The notes under the pieces were generated by a model. The model was given only the letters and a program-made list of their open reading frames with translations. It was not told where the DNA came from and made no database searches. Below are positions 1 through 7,275 of a DNA stretch of 64,000 nucleotides, piece after piece. Source of the stretch: CAWGUU01 sp963825765. GTDB taxonomy: Bacteria > Actinomycetota > Acidimicrobiia > Acidimicrobiales > AC-14. Numbering within the stretch: the first letter of the stretch is position 1; every line of letters begins with the position of its first letter. Both the position numbers and the translations under genes were made by a program. Location: contig CAWGUU010000004.1 in assembly GCA_963825765.1 (NCBI GenBank), positions 248,001-312,000 on the forward strand. The letters run 5' to 3'.

Positions 1-900
1 GTCGGCGTAGTCGGCGTTGAGCTTCAGGGCGGACTGGGAGATGAAGCCCAGGCCCCGCCACTCGAAGTGCGGCCGCAGCTCGAAGACCTGCTGGAGGATG
101 GCCAGGGCGCGGGGGTTGCCCTCGTCGGACACGGCCCGGGTGTACTGGTTCTCCACCTCGCAGCGGCCCTCCTTGATCTGACGCAGGAGCATCACGATCG
201 ACTGGAGGATGTCGAGGGGCTCGAAGCCGGCGGTGACGAGCGGCTTGCCGTACTGGGCCGGCACGAACCGGTAGGGCCGGTTCCCGATGACGGTGGACAC
301 GTGGCCTGGGCCCAAGAAGCCGTCGAGGCGCAGGTCGGGCGACTCGAGGATGGCCTTGAGCGGCGGGACGATCGTGACGTGGTTGCAGAAGACGGTGAAG
401 TTCTTGACGCCCCGCTGCTTGGCCTTGAGGAGGGTGACGGCGGTGGAGGGGGCGGTGGTCTCGAAGCCGACGGCGAAGAACACGACCTCACGGTCGGGGT
501 TGGCCTCGGCGATGCGGAGGGCGTCGAGCGGGGAGTACACCATCCGGACGTCCGCGCCCTGGGCCTTGGCCTCGAGCAGGTTCTCCGAGCCGCCGGGCAC
601 CCGCATCATGTCGCCGAACGAGGTGAAGATCATGCCCGGCGTCTTGGCCACGGCGATGGCGTCGTCGACCCTGCCCATGGGGATGACGCAGACGGGGCAG
701 CCGGGACCGTGGACCAGCTCCACGGTGGGGGGCAGCACGTTCTCGATGCCGTGCTTGTAGATGGTGTGGGTGTGGCCGCCGCACACCTCCATGAACTTGT
801 GGGGCCCACCGGCAGCGGCACCGTCGCCCGCCAGCGCCTCGATCTCGGTGACGGCCAGGCGGGCCGACGCGGGGTCACGGAACTCGTCGACGTATTTCAT
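1..900 (-). CDS. hypD: Hydrogenase maturation factor HypD (C-terminus cut by window edge)
   Basis: HypD works with HypC in assembling the Fe(CN)2CO centre of NiFe hydrogenases in the cytoplasm. The 300 visible residues begin MKYVDEFRDP and contain the HypD signatures FMEVCGGHTHT (about residues 37-47), HGPGCPVCVIP (about 64-74) and the FCNHVTIVPP segment; these cysteine motifs are the conserved functional core of the family. The ATG at 898-900 overlaps the hypC stop by 4 bp (ATGA), so the two are translationally coupled. Full-length HypD is about 360-380 residues, so roughly the last 60-80 lie outside the window, including the C-terminal cysteines that bind the Fe-S cluster. No hydrogenase structural genes are in view. 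Confidence 0.95.
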   Translation of the reverse strand, partial: MKYVDEFRDPASARLAVTEIEALAGDGAAAGGPHKFMEVCGGHTHTIYKHGIENVLPPTVELVHGPGCPVCVIPMGRVDDAIAVAKTPGMIFTSFGDMMRVPGGSENLLEAKAQGADVRMVYSPLDALRIAEANPDREVVFFAVGFETTAPSTAVTLLKAKQRGVKNFTVFCNHVTIVPPLKAILESPDLRLDGFLGPGHVSTVIGNRPYRFVPAQYGKPLVTAGFEPLDILQSIVMLLRQIKEGRCEVENQYTRAVSDEGNPRALAILQQVFELRPHFEWRGLGFISQSALKLNADYAD

Positions 901-1178
901 AGCTGTGCCTCCTGGCGGAACTGCTCGATCTCGTCGTCGTACACGCTGCCCAGGCCCTTCATGAAGGCGAGGGTCTCGGCCGCCTCCTCCTCGTCGATCT
1001 TGCTCATGGCGAACCCGACGTGGATGAGGACCCAGTCTCCCACCTTGACGGTGGTTTCGCCGCCGCTGCTGACCAGGCTGATGCTGATCTCCCGTCGCAC
1101 CCCGTCCACGTCGACGATGGCACGGTGCTCGGCCAGGTCGATGATCTCAACAAGTTGTCCTGGGATGCCTAGGCACAT
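897..1178 (-). CDS. hypC: Hydrogenase assembly chaperone HypC/HupF
   Basis: A 93-residue protein of the HypC/HupF family, which carries the iron centre together with HypD and delivers it to the large hydrogenase subunit. It starts MCLGIPGQL; Cys2 is the essential N-terminal cysteine of the family, and the VKVGDWVLIHVGFAMSKI segment is typical. The C-terminal tail (EEAAETLAFMK onwards) is the usual acidic helix. The start is supported by GGAGG about 9 nt upstream. It is first in an operon running into hypD with a 4-bp overlap. The distance to the upstream PadR gene end is only about 57 bp, so the promoter is probably in that gap or shared. Confidence 0.95.
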   Translation of the reverse strand: MCLGIPGQLVEIIDLAEHRAIVDVDGVRREISISLVSSGGETTVKVGDWVLIHVGFAMSKIDEEEAAETLAFMKGLGSVYDDEIEQFRQEAQL

Positions 1179-1235
1179 GTCAGCGAAACCTCCAGAAGGG
1201 GCCGTCGGCCCTATTGTCGCACTCGCTCGTTCCTA

Positions 1236-1670
1236 TCACGACTCCGACGGCTTGGTTCGCGTGATGCTCTCGAGGCCCCCCTCGCGGCGGGCACGGGACC
1301 GTCCCGGGGAGTCGCCGACCACCTTGTCGTAGCGGGCCAGGTAGGAGGAGAGGTAGCGGCGCCCCTCCCGCAGGGCCCCCGCCCAGGCGTGGAGCCACTC
1401 GACGCCGTCGTCGGTGAGGCGGTAGCTGCGCCGTGCCGGCCCGGCGGTGGAGTGCTCCCACCACGACGCCACCAGCCCGTCCTGCTCCATGACCCGCAGG
1501 GCCCGGTAGAGGCCGCCGGGGTCGACGTTGCGCAGGCCCAGCTGGGCGATCTGCTCCAGCAGGTCGTAGCCGTGGGCGGGAGTCTCGGCGATGAGAAGGA
1601 GCAGGCTGGCCCGCAGGTAGTTGCGCGGAAGCCCGCCCGAGGGCTCGTCGAGGGCGCGTCCCGGTTTCAC
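1236..1670 (-). CDS. PadR-family transcriptional regulator
   Basis: About 144 residues from a GTG at 1668-1670, with GAGGG 6 nt upstream. The reading frame is open for 70 more codons upstream, but that stretch is arginine/proline-rich and crosses a perfect tandem DNA repeat, so it is probably not translated. The domain (LRASLLLLIAETPAHGYDLL, then GGLYRALRVMEQDGLV and the wing SYRLTDDGVEWLHAW) is the PadR winged helix. It is followed by a short basic tail, shorter than the PadR C-terminal dimerisation domain of the long subfamily. Tandem operator-like repeats directly upstream suggest autoregulation. Whether it also controls hypCD or the divergent coiled-coil operon is not shown. Confidence 0.85.
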   Translation of the reverse strand: MKPGRALDEPSGGLPRNYLRASLLLLIAETPAHGYDLLEQIAQLGLRNVDPGGLYRALRVMEQDGLVASWWEHSTAGPARRSYRLTDDGVEWLHAWAGALREGRRYLSSYLARYDKVVGDSPGRSRARREGGLESITRTKPSES

Positions 1671-1727
1671 CGGGGTCCCTCGGCCGCGCCGCCCCGGAGG
1701 CGGGCCTCTCCTGGGCCGCGCCGCGGC

Positions 1728-1769
1728 ACGGCGGTCAGCACTGACAACACGGCGGTCAGCACTGACAAC
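1728..1769. promoter_or_regulatory. Tandem 21-bp operator-like repeat upstream of padR
   Basis: Two perfect, directly abutting 21-bp copies (1728-1748 and 1749-1769). Each contains the inverted repeat GTCAG-CA-CTGAC (centres near 1739.5 and 1760.5). The copies lie 58-100 bp upstream of the proposed padR start and are two helical turns apart, as expected for cooperative dimer binding. PadR-family control is an inference from position. Confidence 0.6.
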
Positions 1770-1864
1770 AAAGCCTCCACTGCTGGGCGACGGTGACTGT
1801 TGGGCGACGGGTGACTGCTGGGGACGGGTGTCCGGCCGGCGGCGGCCCCTCGGCCTCACCCACA

Positions 1865-1883
1865 TAGATGTAGCGCTCATCTA
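1865..1883. promoter_or_regulatory. Inverted repeat TAGATG-N7-CATCTA
   Basis: A 6-bp inverted repeat with a 7-bp centre, midway in the divergent intergenic region between padR and the coiled-coil operon. Its symmetry fits a dimeric winged-helix regulator. It is unlike the 21-bp repeats, so two regulators or two classes of site may act here. Confidence 0.4.
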
Positions 1884-2124
1884 GCGGAACTGCAACCGGT
1901 GACCTCTTGGCGGCTGCTTCACGACCGCCTATGCTCAACCACGGAACGTGGCCGAACTGAACGCCGAGAGCACAAAGATGGTGTTGCGCCGTCGCTCTCG
2001 GTGCCTTACAGTCCGGTCAACTATCCGTGGTATCCGTACGGGGTCTCGACACGCCGCCGCTCTCGTCATCGCACTCAAGTCACCGGTCCCCGGCCATAAC
2101 ATCAAACGACTCAGGGGGAGAAGT

Positions 2125-2673
2125 ATGACGAAGCGGTGGAAGTCTGCCGCCGGGGAGCGTGGTCAAGCCACGTTCTCGCTCATCCTCGTACTGGTAGTAG
2201 TGGCAGTAGCCGTGTTCCTGCTCACGAAGACCGCGAGGACCGCAGAGAGCATCAACAACAAGGCGGGCAACATCGCCAGCTCGGCAACCGGCATCAACGA
2301 TGCCACCAATGCCGTGTTGAAGCTCGACACCACGAACAACCTGGCGGACTCGATCCTCAAGACGGCTCAGCCGCTCGAGGGCGCGCTGACCGAGATCGAC
2401 CGCCTCGCCAAGTCGATCGACGCTCACGCGACGTCGATCAACGCCTCGGCGAGCACGATCAACGGCACGGCCAAGGGGATCAACAGCACCGCGAGCACGA
2501 TCCTCAACACGGCCAGGTCGATCAACAACGGGGTTGCACAGATCAACACCAACCTCGACGCGACACTGGTACTCGCCAACAACATCGACGAAGACACCAC
2601 CAACATCTTGGGCCAGGCCGGCATCGCCGACGACACGGCCAACAAGATCGAAACCGCCGTCAACATCCTCTAA
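2125..2673 (+). CDS. Membrane-anchored heptad-repeat protein 1
   Basis: 182 residues from ATG 2125, preceded by GGGGGAG. Residues about 16-34 form one transmembrane helix. From about residue 41 to the end the protein is an unbroken run of roughly 20 seven-residue repeats, for example SINASAS, TINGTAK, GINSTAS, SINNGVA, with Ile and Ala recurring at fixed heptad positions and no proline after about residue 83. This predicts a long parallel coiled-coil rod, probably outside the cell. I do not recognise the family. It is the first of three consecutive genes of the same design (25-bp gap to the next). Unlike its two neighbours it lacks the C-terminal GIC...C motif. Asn/Ser/Thr-rich composition sets it apart from neighbouring genes. 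Confidence 0.75.
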   Translation: MTKRWKSAAGERGQATFSLILVLVVVAVAVFLLTKTARTAESINNKAGNIASSATGINDATNAVLKLDTTNNLADSILKTAQPLEGALTEIDRLAKSIDAHATSINASASTINGTAKGINSTASTILNTARSINNGVAQINTNLDATLVLANNIDEDTTNILGQAGIADDTANKIETAVNIL

Positions 2674-2697
2674 AGCTAGGGAAAGGAGCGAATCGCA

Positions 2698-3354
2698 ATG
2701 GTCCAAACCATGTCCCGCGGCCGCGGCCGCGGTAGCAGCTACAGCGGCTCCGCCCCTGCTCCTCAGCAGAGGCCGGCCGGCGACCAGACGACATTCCTGT
2801 CCAGGTGGCTCAAGGTGTGGGTAATCCTCCTCACCGTCGTCACCCTGGTGGTAGTCGTGTACCTGATCCTCATCACCAACTCGTTGTCGAGCATCAACGG
2901 CAACCTCGCCACCGCTGACCGGGCTGTCGCCGGCGCCGGCGGCGACGTCGCCACCCTGCCGAACCAGGTCGACCGCATCAATGGCGCCCTGGCCGGCATC
3001 GACGAGGCCCTCAAGCCCATCCCGGGCCAGGCCAACGAGATCATCGCCTCATTGACGTCGATCGACGGCAAGCTGGCCACCACCGACGCCTCCCTGCGGG
3101 ACACCTCCTCGGTGCTCACCACGGTTCTCGGTTCGGTGAACGGCATCAGCACCACGCTGATCGACGCCGACGACCCGGGCGACAGGCTCGGCGTGCAGAA
3201 CATCCACCAGCGGATCAACGTCATCAACACCGGGGCGCTGTCCGGCATCGACACCGACGCCACGGCCATCAATACCGGCCTGGTCAACGTCAACGGCAGC
3301 CTCAAGGGCATCTGCAACTCGACCTTGCTGTCACTGGTCGGATGCAACGCATGA
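2698..3354 (+). CDS. Membrane-anchored heptad-repeat protein 2
   Basis: 218 residues. It has a Gly/Arg/Ser-rich N-terminus (about 1-35), one transmembrane helix (about 40-60, LKVWVILLTVVTLVVVVYL), then a long segment with INGxLA / SIDGKLA-type repeats spaced mainly by sevens and a short break at IDADDPGDRLG. It ends GICNSTLLSLVGC, a motif shared with the next gene (GICTATVLLGSVC). GGAAAGGAG precedes the start. A paralogue of its neighbours by design, though the heptads are less regular. Function unknown; a structural role at the cell surface is inference. Confidence 0.7.
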   Translation: MVQTMSRGRGRGSSYSGSAPAPQQRPAGDQTTFLSRWLKVWVILLTVVTLVVVVYLILITNSLSSINGNLATADRAVAGAGGDVATLPNQVDRINGALAGIDEALKPIPGQANEIIASLTSIDGKLATTDASLRDTSSVLTTVLGSVNGISTTLIDADDPGDRLGVQNIHQRINVINTGALSGIDTDATAINTGLVNVNGSLKGICNSTLLSLVGCNA

Positions 3355-3920
3355 GAGGTGAGAAGGGCATCGTCGGAGTCAACCTGGTGCTGACGATCGC
3401 ATTCGCGCTGTTCGCGGTGATCCAGCTGTCTCGGGTCACCATTGCGGCCAGCCAGATCGACTCCCGGGTCAAGACCATCACGTCCGATGTCGGACCGGGC
3501 TCCAACGTCTCGCAACTCGACGAGACCCAGAAGCTCAACGATGTCGGTCAGAAGGCTGAAGCCATCCTGGCCGCAGCCAAGCCGCTGTCCCCGCTGGTCG
3601 GCTCCGTGGACGCCGCCGTCAAGAACGTCGACAGCACGGTGTCGAGCATCAACTCCAACGCCAGCGAGATCAACGGCACGGTCAAGGCCATCAACTCCGC
3701 CGCCAGCTCCCTCGCACCCGTGGTCAACGAGATCCACGGCAGCGGGGGCATTGGAGGCGGTGGCGTCGAGGCCATCAACCTGAGGGTTGACCTCCTCGCC
3801 GGCTCCGTCAACGCGATCAACAGCGACCTCAACCAGACCCTGGCGAAGGTCGGCACGATCGCACAGTCGGCAAACGGCATCTGCACCGCGACGGTCCTGC
3901 TCGGTAGCGTTTGCCCTTAA
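3351..3920 (+). CDS. Membrane-anchored heptad-repeat protein 3
   Basis: 189 residues from ATG 3351, which overlaps the previous stop codon as ATGA; an ATG at 3342 would add three residues. The N-terminus MRGEKGIVGVNLVLTIAFALF contains one transmembrane helix, followed by heptad-type repeats (for example SSINSNA, SEINGTV, KAINSAA), a Gly-rich hinge (GSGGIGGGGVE, about residues 131-141), more coiled coil, and the C-terminal GICTATVLLGSVC motif. The hinge suggests the rod can bend. The gene closes a three-gene operon that ends at a strong terminator. Confidence 0.7.
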   Translation: MRGEKGIVGVNLVLTIAFALFAVIQLSRVTIAASQIDSRVKTITSDVGPGSNVSQLDETQKLNDVGQKAEAILAAAKPLSPLVGSVDAAVKNVDSTVSSINSNASEINGTVKAINSAASSLAPVVNEIHGSGGIGGGGVEAINLRVDLLAGSVNAINSDLNQTLAKVGTIAQSANGICTATVLLGSVCP

Positions 3921-3967
3921 CCGCCTGATCATCCGCCCCCTTCGGGGGACGGAGTCCAACGAACTAC

Positions 3968-3996
3968 CGAGGCCCGGGGCGATCCCCCGGGCCTCG
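3968..3996. terminator. Strong hairpin after the coiled-coil operon
   Basis: A perfect 12-bp stem, CGAGGCCCGGGG / CCCCGGGCCTCG, with loop CGATC. There is no real T-tract. It lies between the coiled-coil operon and the convergent 4150-5238 gene and probably serves both. Confidence 0.75.
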
Positions 3997-4149
3997 GCTG
4001 TTGTCCGCCGCATAGGCGTGCAGCCGAACACGTCTCCTGGACAGGGCGGCGTGGGGGTACTGAAGGCGGCGATGCGTGCGCGCAGCTCGGCCAGCGGCGG
4101 TCGGTGGGGGGAGCGGCGGCCGGCGGGAATGTCAGCCGGCGGGGGACCG

Positions 4150-5238
4150 TCAGCCGCCGGGCGTCGAGGCGGAGGGTGTCGACGACGGCAGGTCGGGCGT
4201 GGTGCGGATGCTCTCGATGACCTGGTCGAAGGCCGGAGCGAGGGCGGCGAAGCCCTCCGACGGCAGGGCCTGCAGCACGACCGTGTACATCTTCTTCCCC
4301 CGGAAGAGGAAGTAGTGGGCGTGGACGCCCTCGGCGCCGCTCGTCTCGTCGACGAAGGTGTACAGGTAGTAGTAGCCCGGCATGTTGTCCACCGCGACCT
4401 GGCGTTGCTGGAGCAGCTTGGCCGTCTTGTTCTGTCCGATGACGCCGTCGGTGAACGCCTTGATGTTGCCGATGTTCTCGGCGTTCGTCGCCACGTCGGT
4501 GTGCTCCAGCCGGACCCGGACCGCATCAGCCTCGCCGAACGAAAGGATCAGCGGGATGGTCGGGTCACCTGAATCCACCCTGTTCCACGCCTTGGGGTAC
4601 TTCACGCTGAAACCCGTGGCGTCGTCCTTGAACGAGGTCAGCGCCGCTTCGGGGACGGTGGTGCCCAGGGCTGTCGGGTCGGTGGTCTGCGACGTCTGCC
4701 CCGACTGCGAGCTGCCTCCCCCGCTGGGGATCAGGATGGCTCCGATGAGAAGGAGCACGACCACCACGCTGACGCCTACGAGCACGACGACCATCGTCGT
4801 CTGGGACTTCGGCGGCGGCGCCGGGGCCGGACGCCTGCCGCCAGGACGGGTTGTGGGGGGTCGGCCTCCCGGTCTTCCGGACGCGGGTATCCCTTGCAGC
4901 GGGCGGCGAGCGCGGGCCGGGGCCTTGCGCTCCGGCGGGGGTGCTTGGCGCGGGCGGGGCCGCTCCACGGTGGTCCTGGCGCCGGCCGCGGCGGGCCTGG
5001 TGGTCCTGGGGCTGCGGGTGGTGGGCCGGGCCGGGCGGGTGGGCCGGGCGGGTCGGGCGGGCTTCTGGCCAGCGGCGCGCGGGGCGGGTCGGGCGGGCTT
5101 CTGGCCGGCGGCGCGCCCGGCGGGTCGGACGGGCCTCTTGCCGGCGGAGCGACCGGCGGGAGCGGGCCGGCGGGGACGTGGTCGGGGGGGTGCCGGGTCG
5201 TCGACCTCGGGCAGCTGGTCTTCGGGGCGCTCGCCCAT
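4150..5238 (-). CDS. Membrane protein with disordered Pro/Arg/Ala-rich N-terminus and PsbP-like extracellular domain
   Basis: 362 residues from ATG 5236-5238, with AAGGAG 9 nt upstream; the frame is open further upstream but has no ribosome-binding site there. Residues 1 to about 145 are Pro/Arg/Ala/Lys-rich repeats (for example AGQKPARPA twice), strongly basic and disordered, presumably cytoplasmic. A single transmembrane helix follows (TTMVVVLVGVSVVVVLLLIG). The exported part has a Gly/Ser/Thr linker and a domain opening DDATGFSVKYPKAWN, typical of PsbP/DUF1795-like folds often found outside actinobacterial membranes. Specific function unknown. The gene is divergent from the HAD gene, with 86 bp between starts. 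Confidence 0.75.
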   Translation of the reverse strand: MGERPEDQLPEVDDPAPPRPRPRRPAPAGRSAGKRPVRPAGRAAGQKPARPAPRAAGQKPARPARPTRPARPTTRSPRTTRPAAAGARTTVERPRPRQAPPPERKAPARARRPLQGIPASGRPGGRPPTTRPGGRRPAPAPPPKSQTTMVVVLVGVSVVVVLLLIGAILIPSGGGSSQSGQTSQTTDPTALGTTVPEAALTSFKDDATGFSVKYPKAWNRVDSGDPTIPLILSFGEADAVRVRLEHTDVATNAENIGNIKAFTDGVIGQNKTAKLLQQRQVAVDNMPGYYYLYTFVDETSGAEGVHAHYFLFRGKKMYTVVLQALPSEGFAALAPAFDQVIESIRTTPDLPSSTPSASTPGG

Positions 5239-5324
5239 GTTCGTGTTCTCCTTCGGGCTCGTGCCTGGCCACCTACACTGCCGCAGTCCCATTGTGACAT
5301 TCGCCCCCCGCTGATGAGGTTCGC

Positions 5325-6122
5325 CTGACCGCCGCCCGGCCACCCACCCTTCAGGCGGCCGTCTTCGACGTCGACGGCACGCTGGTCGACAGCGAGCGCC
5401 ACGGCCACCGCGTGGCGTTCAACCTCGCCTTCGAGGTGTTCGGCCTGCCCTACCGCTGGGACGAGGACGCCTACGGCCGGCTGCTCCGGATCACCGGGGG
5501 CCAGGCTCGGCTCCAGGCCTACCTGGCCGAGCAGGGGATGCCGGAGGCCGAGCGGGACGAGTTGGTGCCGGCCCTGCACGCCCGCAAGACGGCGATCCTG
5601 AGCGAGATGGTCGCCGACGGCGTGATCGAGGTCAGGCCGGGAGCTCGGCGCCTGCTCGACGAGCTCGGGGGCGCCGGTTGCCGGCTGGCGGTGGCGACCA
5701 CGGGCAGCAGGGGTTGGGTCGAGGGCCTGCTCGCCCGCCTGCTCCCGGGGGTGGAGTTCGAGGTGGTCGTCACCGGCGACGAGGTGTCGGCCCGCAAGCC
5801 CGACCCCGAGGCGTTCCTGGTGGCGATGGAGCGCCTGGGTGTCGACGTCGCCGCGGCGGTGGCGGTGGAGGACTCGGCCGAGGGACTGGAGGCGGCCAAG
5901 GCGTCGGGCCTGACCTGCGTCGTGGTCACGAACGGCTACACCGCCGACCACGACCTGGCCGCGGCCGACCTGGTGACGGACGGGTTCGGTATGCCGGGTT
6001 CGCCGGCGACGGTGACGGCCGACCCGCTTGGCGTCGGGTGCGACGGGGTGGTCGACGTCGACCTGCTCGAGCGGGTGCTCGTCAGGGCTCAGTCGGGCGC
6101 GTCGAGCCAGTCCGACCAGTAG
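5325..6122 (+). CDS. HAD-superfamily phosphatase (beta-phosphoglucomutase/phosphoglycolate-type); unusual start
   Basis: A soluble hydrolase of the HAD Cof/PGM-like group. Motif I is AVFDVDGTLVDSE, motif II VATTGS, the motif III lysine is in SARKPDPEAF, and motif IV is VEDSAEGLEAA, so all catalytic residues are present. Motif I lies upstream of the first ordinary start (GTG 5412). Between the in-frame stop (5295-5297) and motif I there is no ATG, GTG or TTG. The best candidate is CTG 5325, with GATGAGG 5 nt before it, giving 265 residues beginning LTAARPPTLQ. Substrate is not predictable. The 3' end overlaps the convergent gene at 6089 by 34 bp. Confidence 0.85.
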   Translation: MTAARPPTLQAAVFDVDGTLVDSERHGHRVAFNLAFEVFGLPYRWDEDAYGRLLRITGGQARLQAYLAEQGMPEAERDELVPALHARKTAILSEMVADGVIEVRPGARRLLDELGGAGCRLAVATTGSRGWVEGLLARLLPGVEFEVVVTGDEVSARKPDPEAFLVAMERLGVDVAAAVAVEDSAEGLEAAKASGLTCVVVTNGYTADHDLAAADLVTDGFGMPGSPATVTADPLGVGCDGVVDVDLLERVLVRAQSGASSQSDQ

Positions 6123-6457
6123 CGCGCCGTCCAGGCCACGCCCAGCCACAGTGCGGCCACCGACGGCGCCAGGTGATAGAGCGTGGCGTCCCACGACGCC
6201 TCACCCAGCACCGCCTGCTGCAGAAGGGGGACGTGGGTGGCCACCATCCACAGGCCGGCGGCGGCGACCGCCGCGCCGATGAGGAACAGCACGGGAGCCG
6301 GCCGAGCGGTGGTCCAAGCGACGACGAGAGCGAGGATCGAGACCGCCACCACGAGGATGCCCGGGACCACGTGGTCGATCACCTCGACCGACGGATCCTG
6401 GAGGACGAGGCCCGGACCGGTGAAGTTGGGCGCCACGGCCCACAGACCTACGACCAC
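6089..6457 (-). CDS. Small four-helix membrane protein, probably the C-terminal half of a frameshifted gene
   Basis: 122 residues from a GTG at 6455-6457, with about four hydrophobic segments (GLWAVA, VVPGILVVAVSILALVVAW, APVLFLIGAAVAAAGLWMV, LAPSVAALWLGVAW). The same frame stays open upstream and reads ...REPDDGPETDLKAPARLIPGS, acidic and proline-containing like the adjacent 6499-7050 frame. The two are therefore probably one protein, with an indel somewhere around 6545-6600. No start codon with a ribosome-binding site is present at 6457. Its last 34 bp overlap the HAD gene tail to tail. No family recognised. Confidence 0.55.
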   Translation of the reverse strand: MVVGLWAVAPNFTGPGLVLQDPSVEVIDHVVPGILVVAVSILALVVAWTTARPAPVLFLIGAAVAAAGLWMVATHVPLLQQAVLGEASWDATLYHLAPSVAALWLGVAWTARYWSDWLDAPD

Positions 6458-6498
6458 GCCGACGAGGGCCGAACCGGGGATCAGGCGGGCCGGCGCCT

Positions 6499-7050
6499 TC
6501 AGGTCGGTCTCGGGCCCGTCGTCGGGCTCGCGCCCGTCGTCGGGCTCGCTGCGGACCTCGGCCGCGGTTCGACTCCCACCCCGGCCCGGGCCTCGGCCTC
6601 GGCCGTAGCGTCGGGGGCGTCCGCCGTTGCGGCGTCGGGCTCAGGTACGCCCGCGGCGACGGGTTCGGGTTCGAGCGGGCCCGCGGTGTCGGCGTCGGGC
6701 TCGGACGGGGGCGGGCTCGCGGCGTCGGTCTCGGGCTGGAGTGGGCCCGCCGTGTCGGCAACGGGCTCGGGTGAGCCGGCGACTACGGCTTCGGTTTCGG
6801 GTTCGGGTTCGCCCGCGCTGTCGGCCTCCGGTGGTGCAGCGCTCTCCTCCTGGCCCTCGGGCTCATCCGCCACGTCGACCGCGGGGCGAGGAGGCGGCTG
6901 AGGCTCTGGACGCTCGAAAACCGCGGGTGACCGGGCAGGTTCCGACCCGGCGCCGGCGTCGTCGGCGGCCTCTGGGCCGGGGCCGGCTACGGGGTCCGGG
7001 GTCGGGCCCTCAGGCTCGTGAGACGGGTCTTGCTGCGGGTGCGTCGCCAC
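6499..7050 (-). CDS. Pro/Glu/Ala-rich low-complexity segment, probably N-terminal half of a frameshifted membrane protein
   Basis: 183 residues (GTG 7048-7050) of P/E/A/D-rich repeats such as ADTAGPL, EPEP and AAGVPEP, predicted disordered, with no fold. The last residues (PTTGASPTTGPRPT) change composition where the frame +2 continuation would read EPDDGREPDDG; this marks the probable frameshift into 6089-6457. At the other end, another frame starting ATG 7165 reads MATPPDPAVPATTLPEP and then VGVPEPEPPP, so the true start may be 7165 with a second indel near 7060-7090. Together they resemble a single ~350-residue protein with a disordered cytoplasmic region and a C-terminal membrane domain. 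Confidence 0.5.
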   Translation of the reverse strand: MATHPQQDPSHEPEGPTPDPVAGPGPEAADDAGAGSEPARSPAVFERPEPQPPPRPAVDVADEPEGQEESAAPPEADSAGEPEPETEAVVAGSPEPVADTAGPLQPETDAASPPPSEPDADTAGPLEPEPVAAGVPEPDAATADAPDATAEAEARAGVGVEPRPRSAASPTTGASPTTGPRPT

Positions 7051-7275
7051 GGGGACGGCGTGCCTGGGGGTTTGGTGGCGGTTCGGGCTCGGGAACCCCG
7101 ACGGGTGCGCGGGCCGGCTCGGGGAGCGTCGTGGCCGGGACTGCAGGGTCGGGGGGCGTGGCCATGCCGCTGTTCGGTTGGGGACCCTCGCTCGGGGCGT
7201 CCCGCGGTGGTACGTCGGCGGCGGGCCCGGCGGAGCATGATATGCGTACGATAAGCCCGGCGCCGTCGAACCGCC

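Larger units (their letters stand above)
1671..2124. other. 454-bp intergenic region with operators, between padR and the coiled-coil operon
   Basis: Divergent control region. It holds the tandem 21-bp repeat (1728-1769) and an inverted repeat (1865-1883), annotated separately. A tandem TATCCGT occurs around 2022-2038. No convincing coding sequence was found: the frames that stay open here give arginine/proline-rich translations typical of random GC-rich DNA. GGGGGAG just before 2125 is the ribosome-binding site of the first coiled-coil gene. Confidence 0.6.

Noticed and set aside
1671..1880. 70-codon N-terminal extension of the PadR regulator
   Set aside because: Encodes the tandem operator repeat (VVSADRRVVSADRR) and lacks a ribosome-binding site; GTG 1670 has one.
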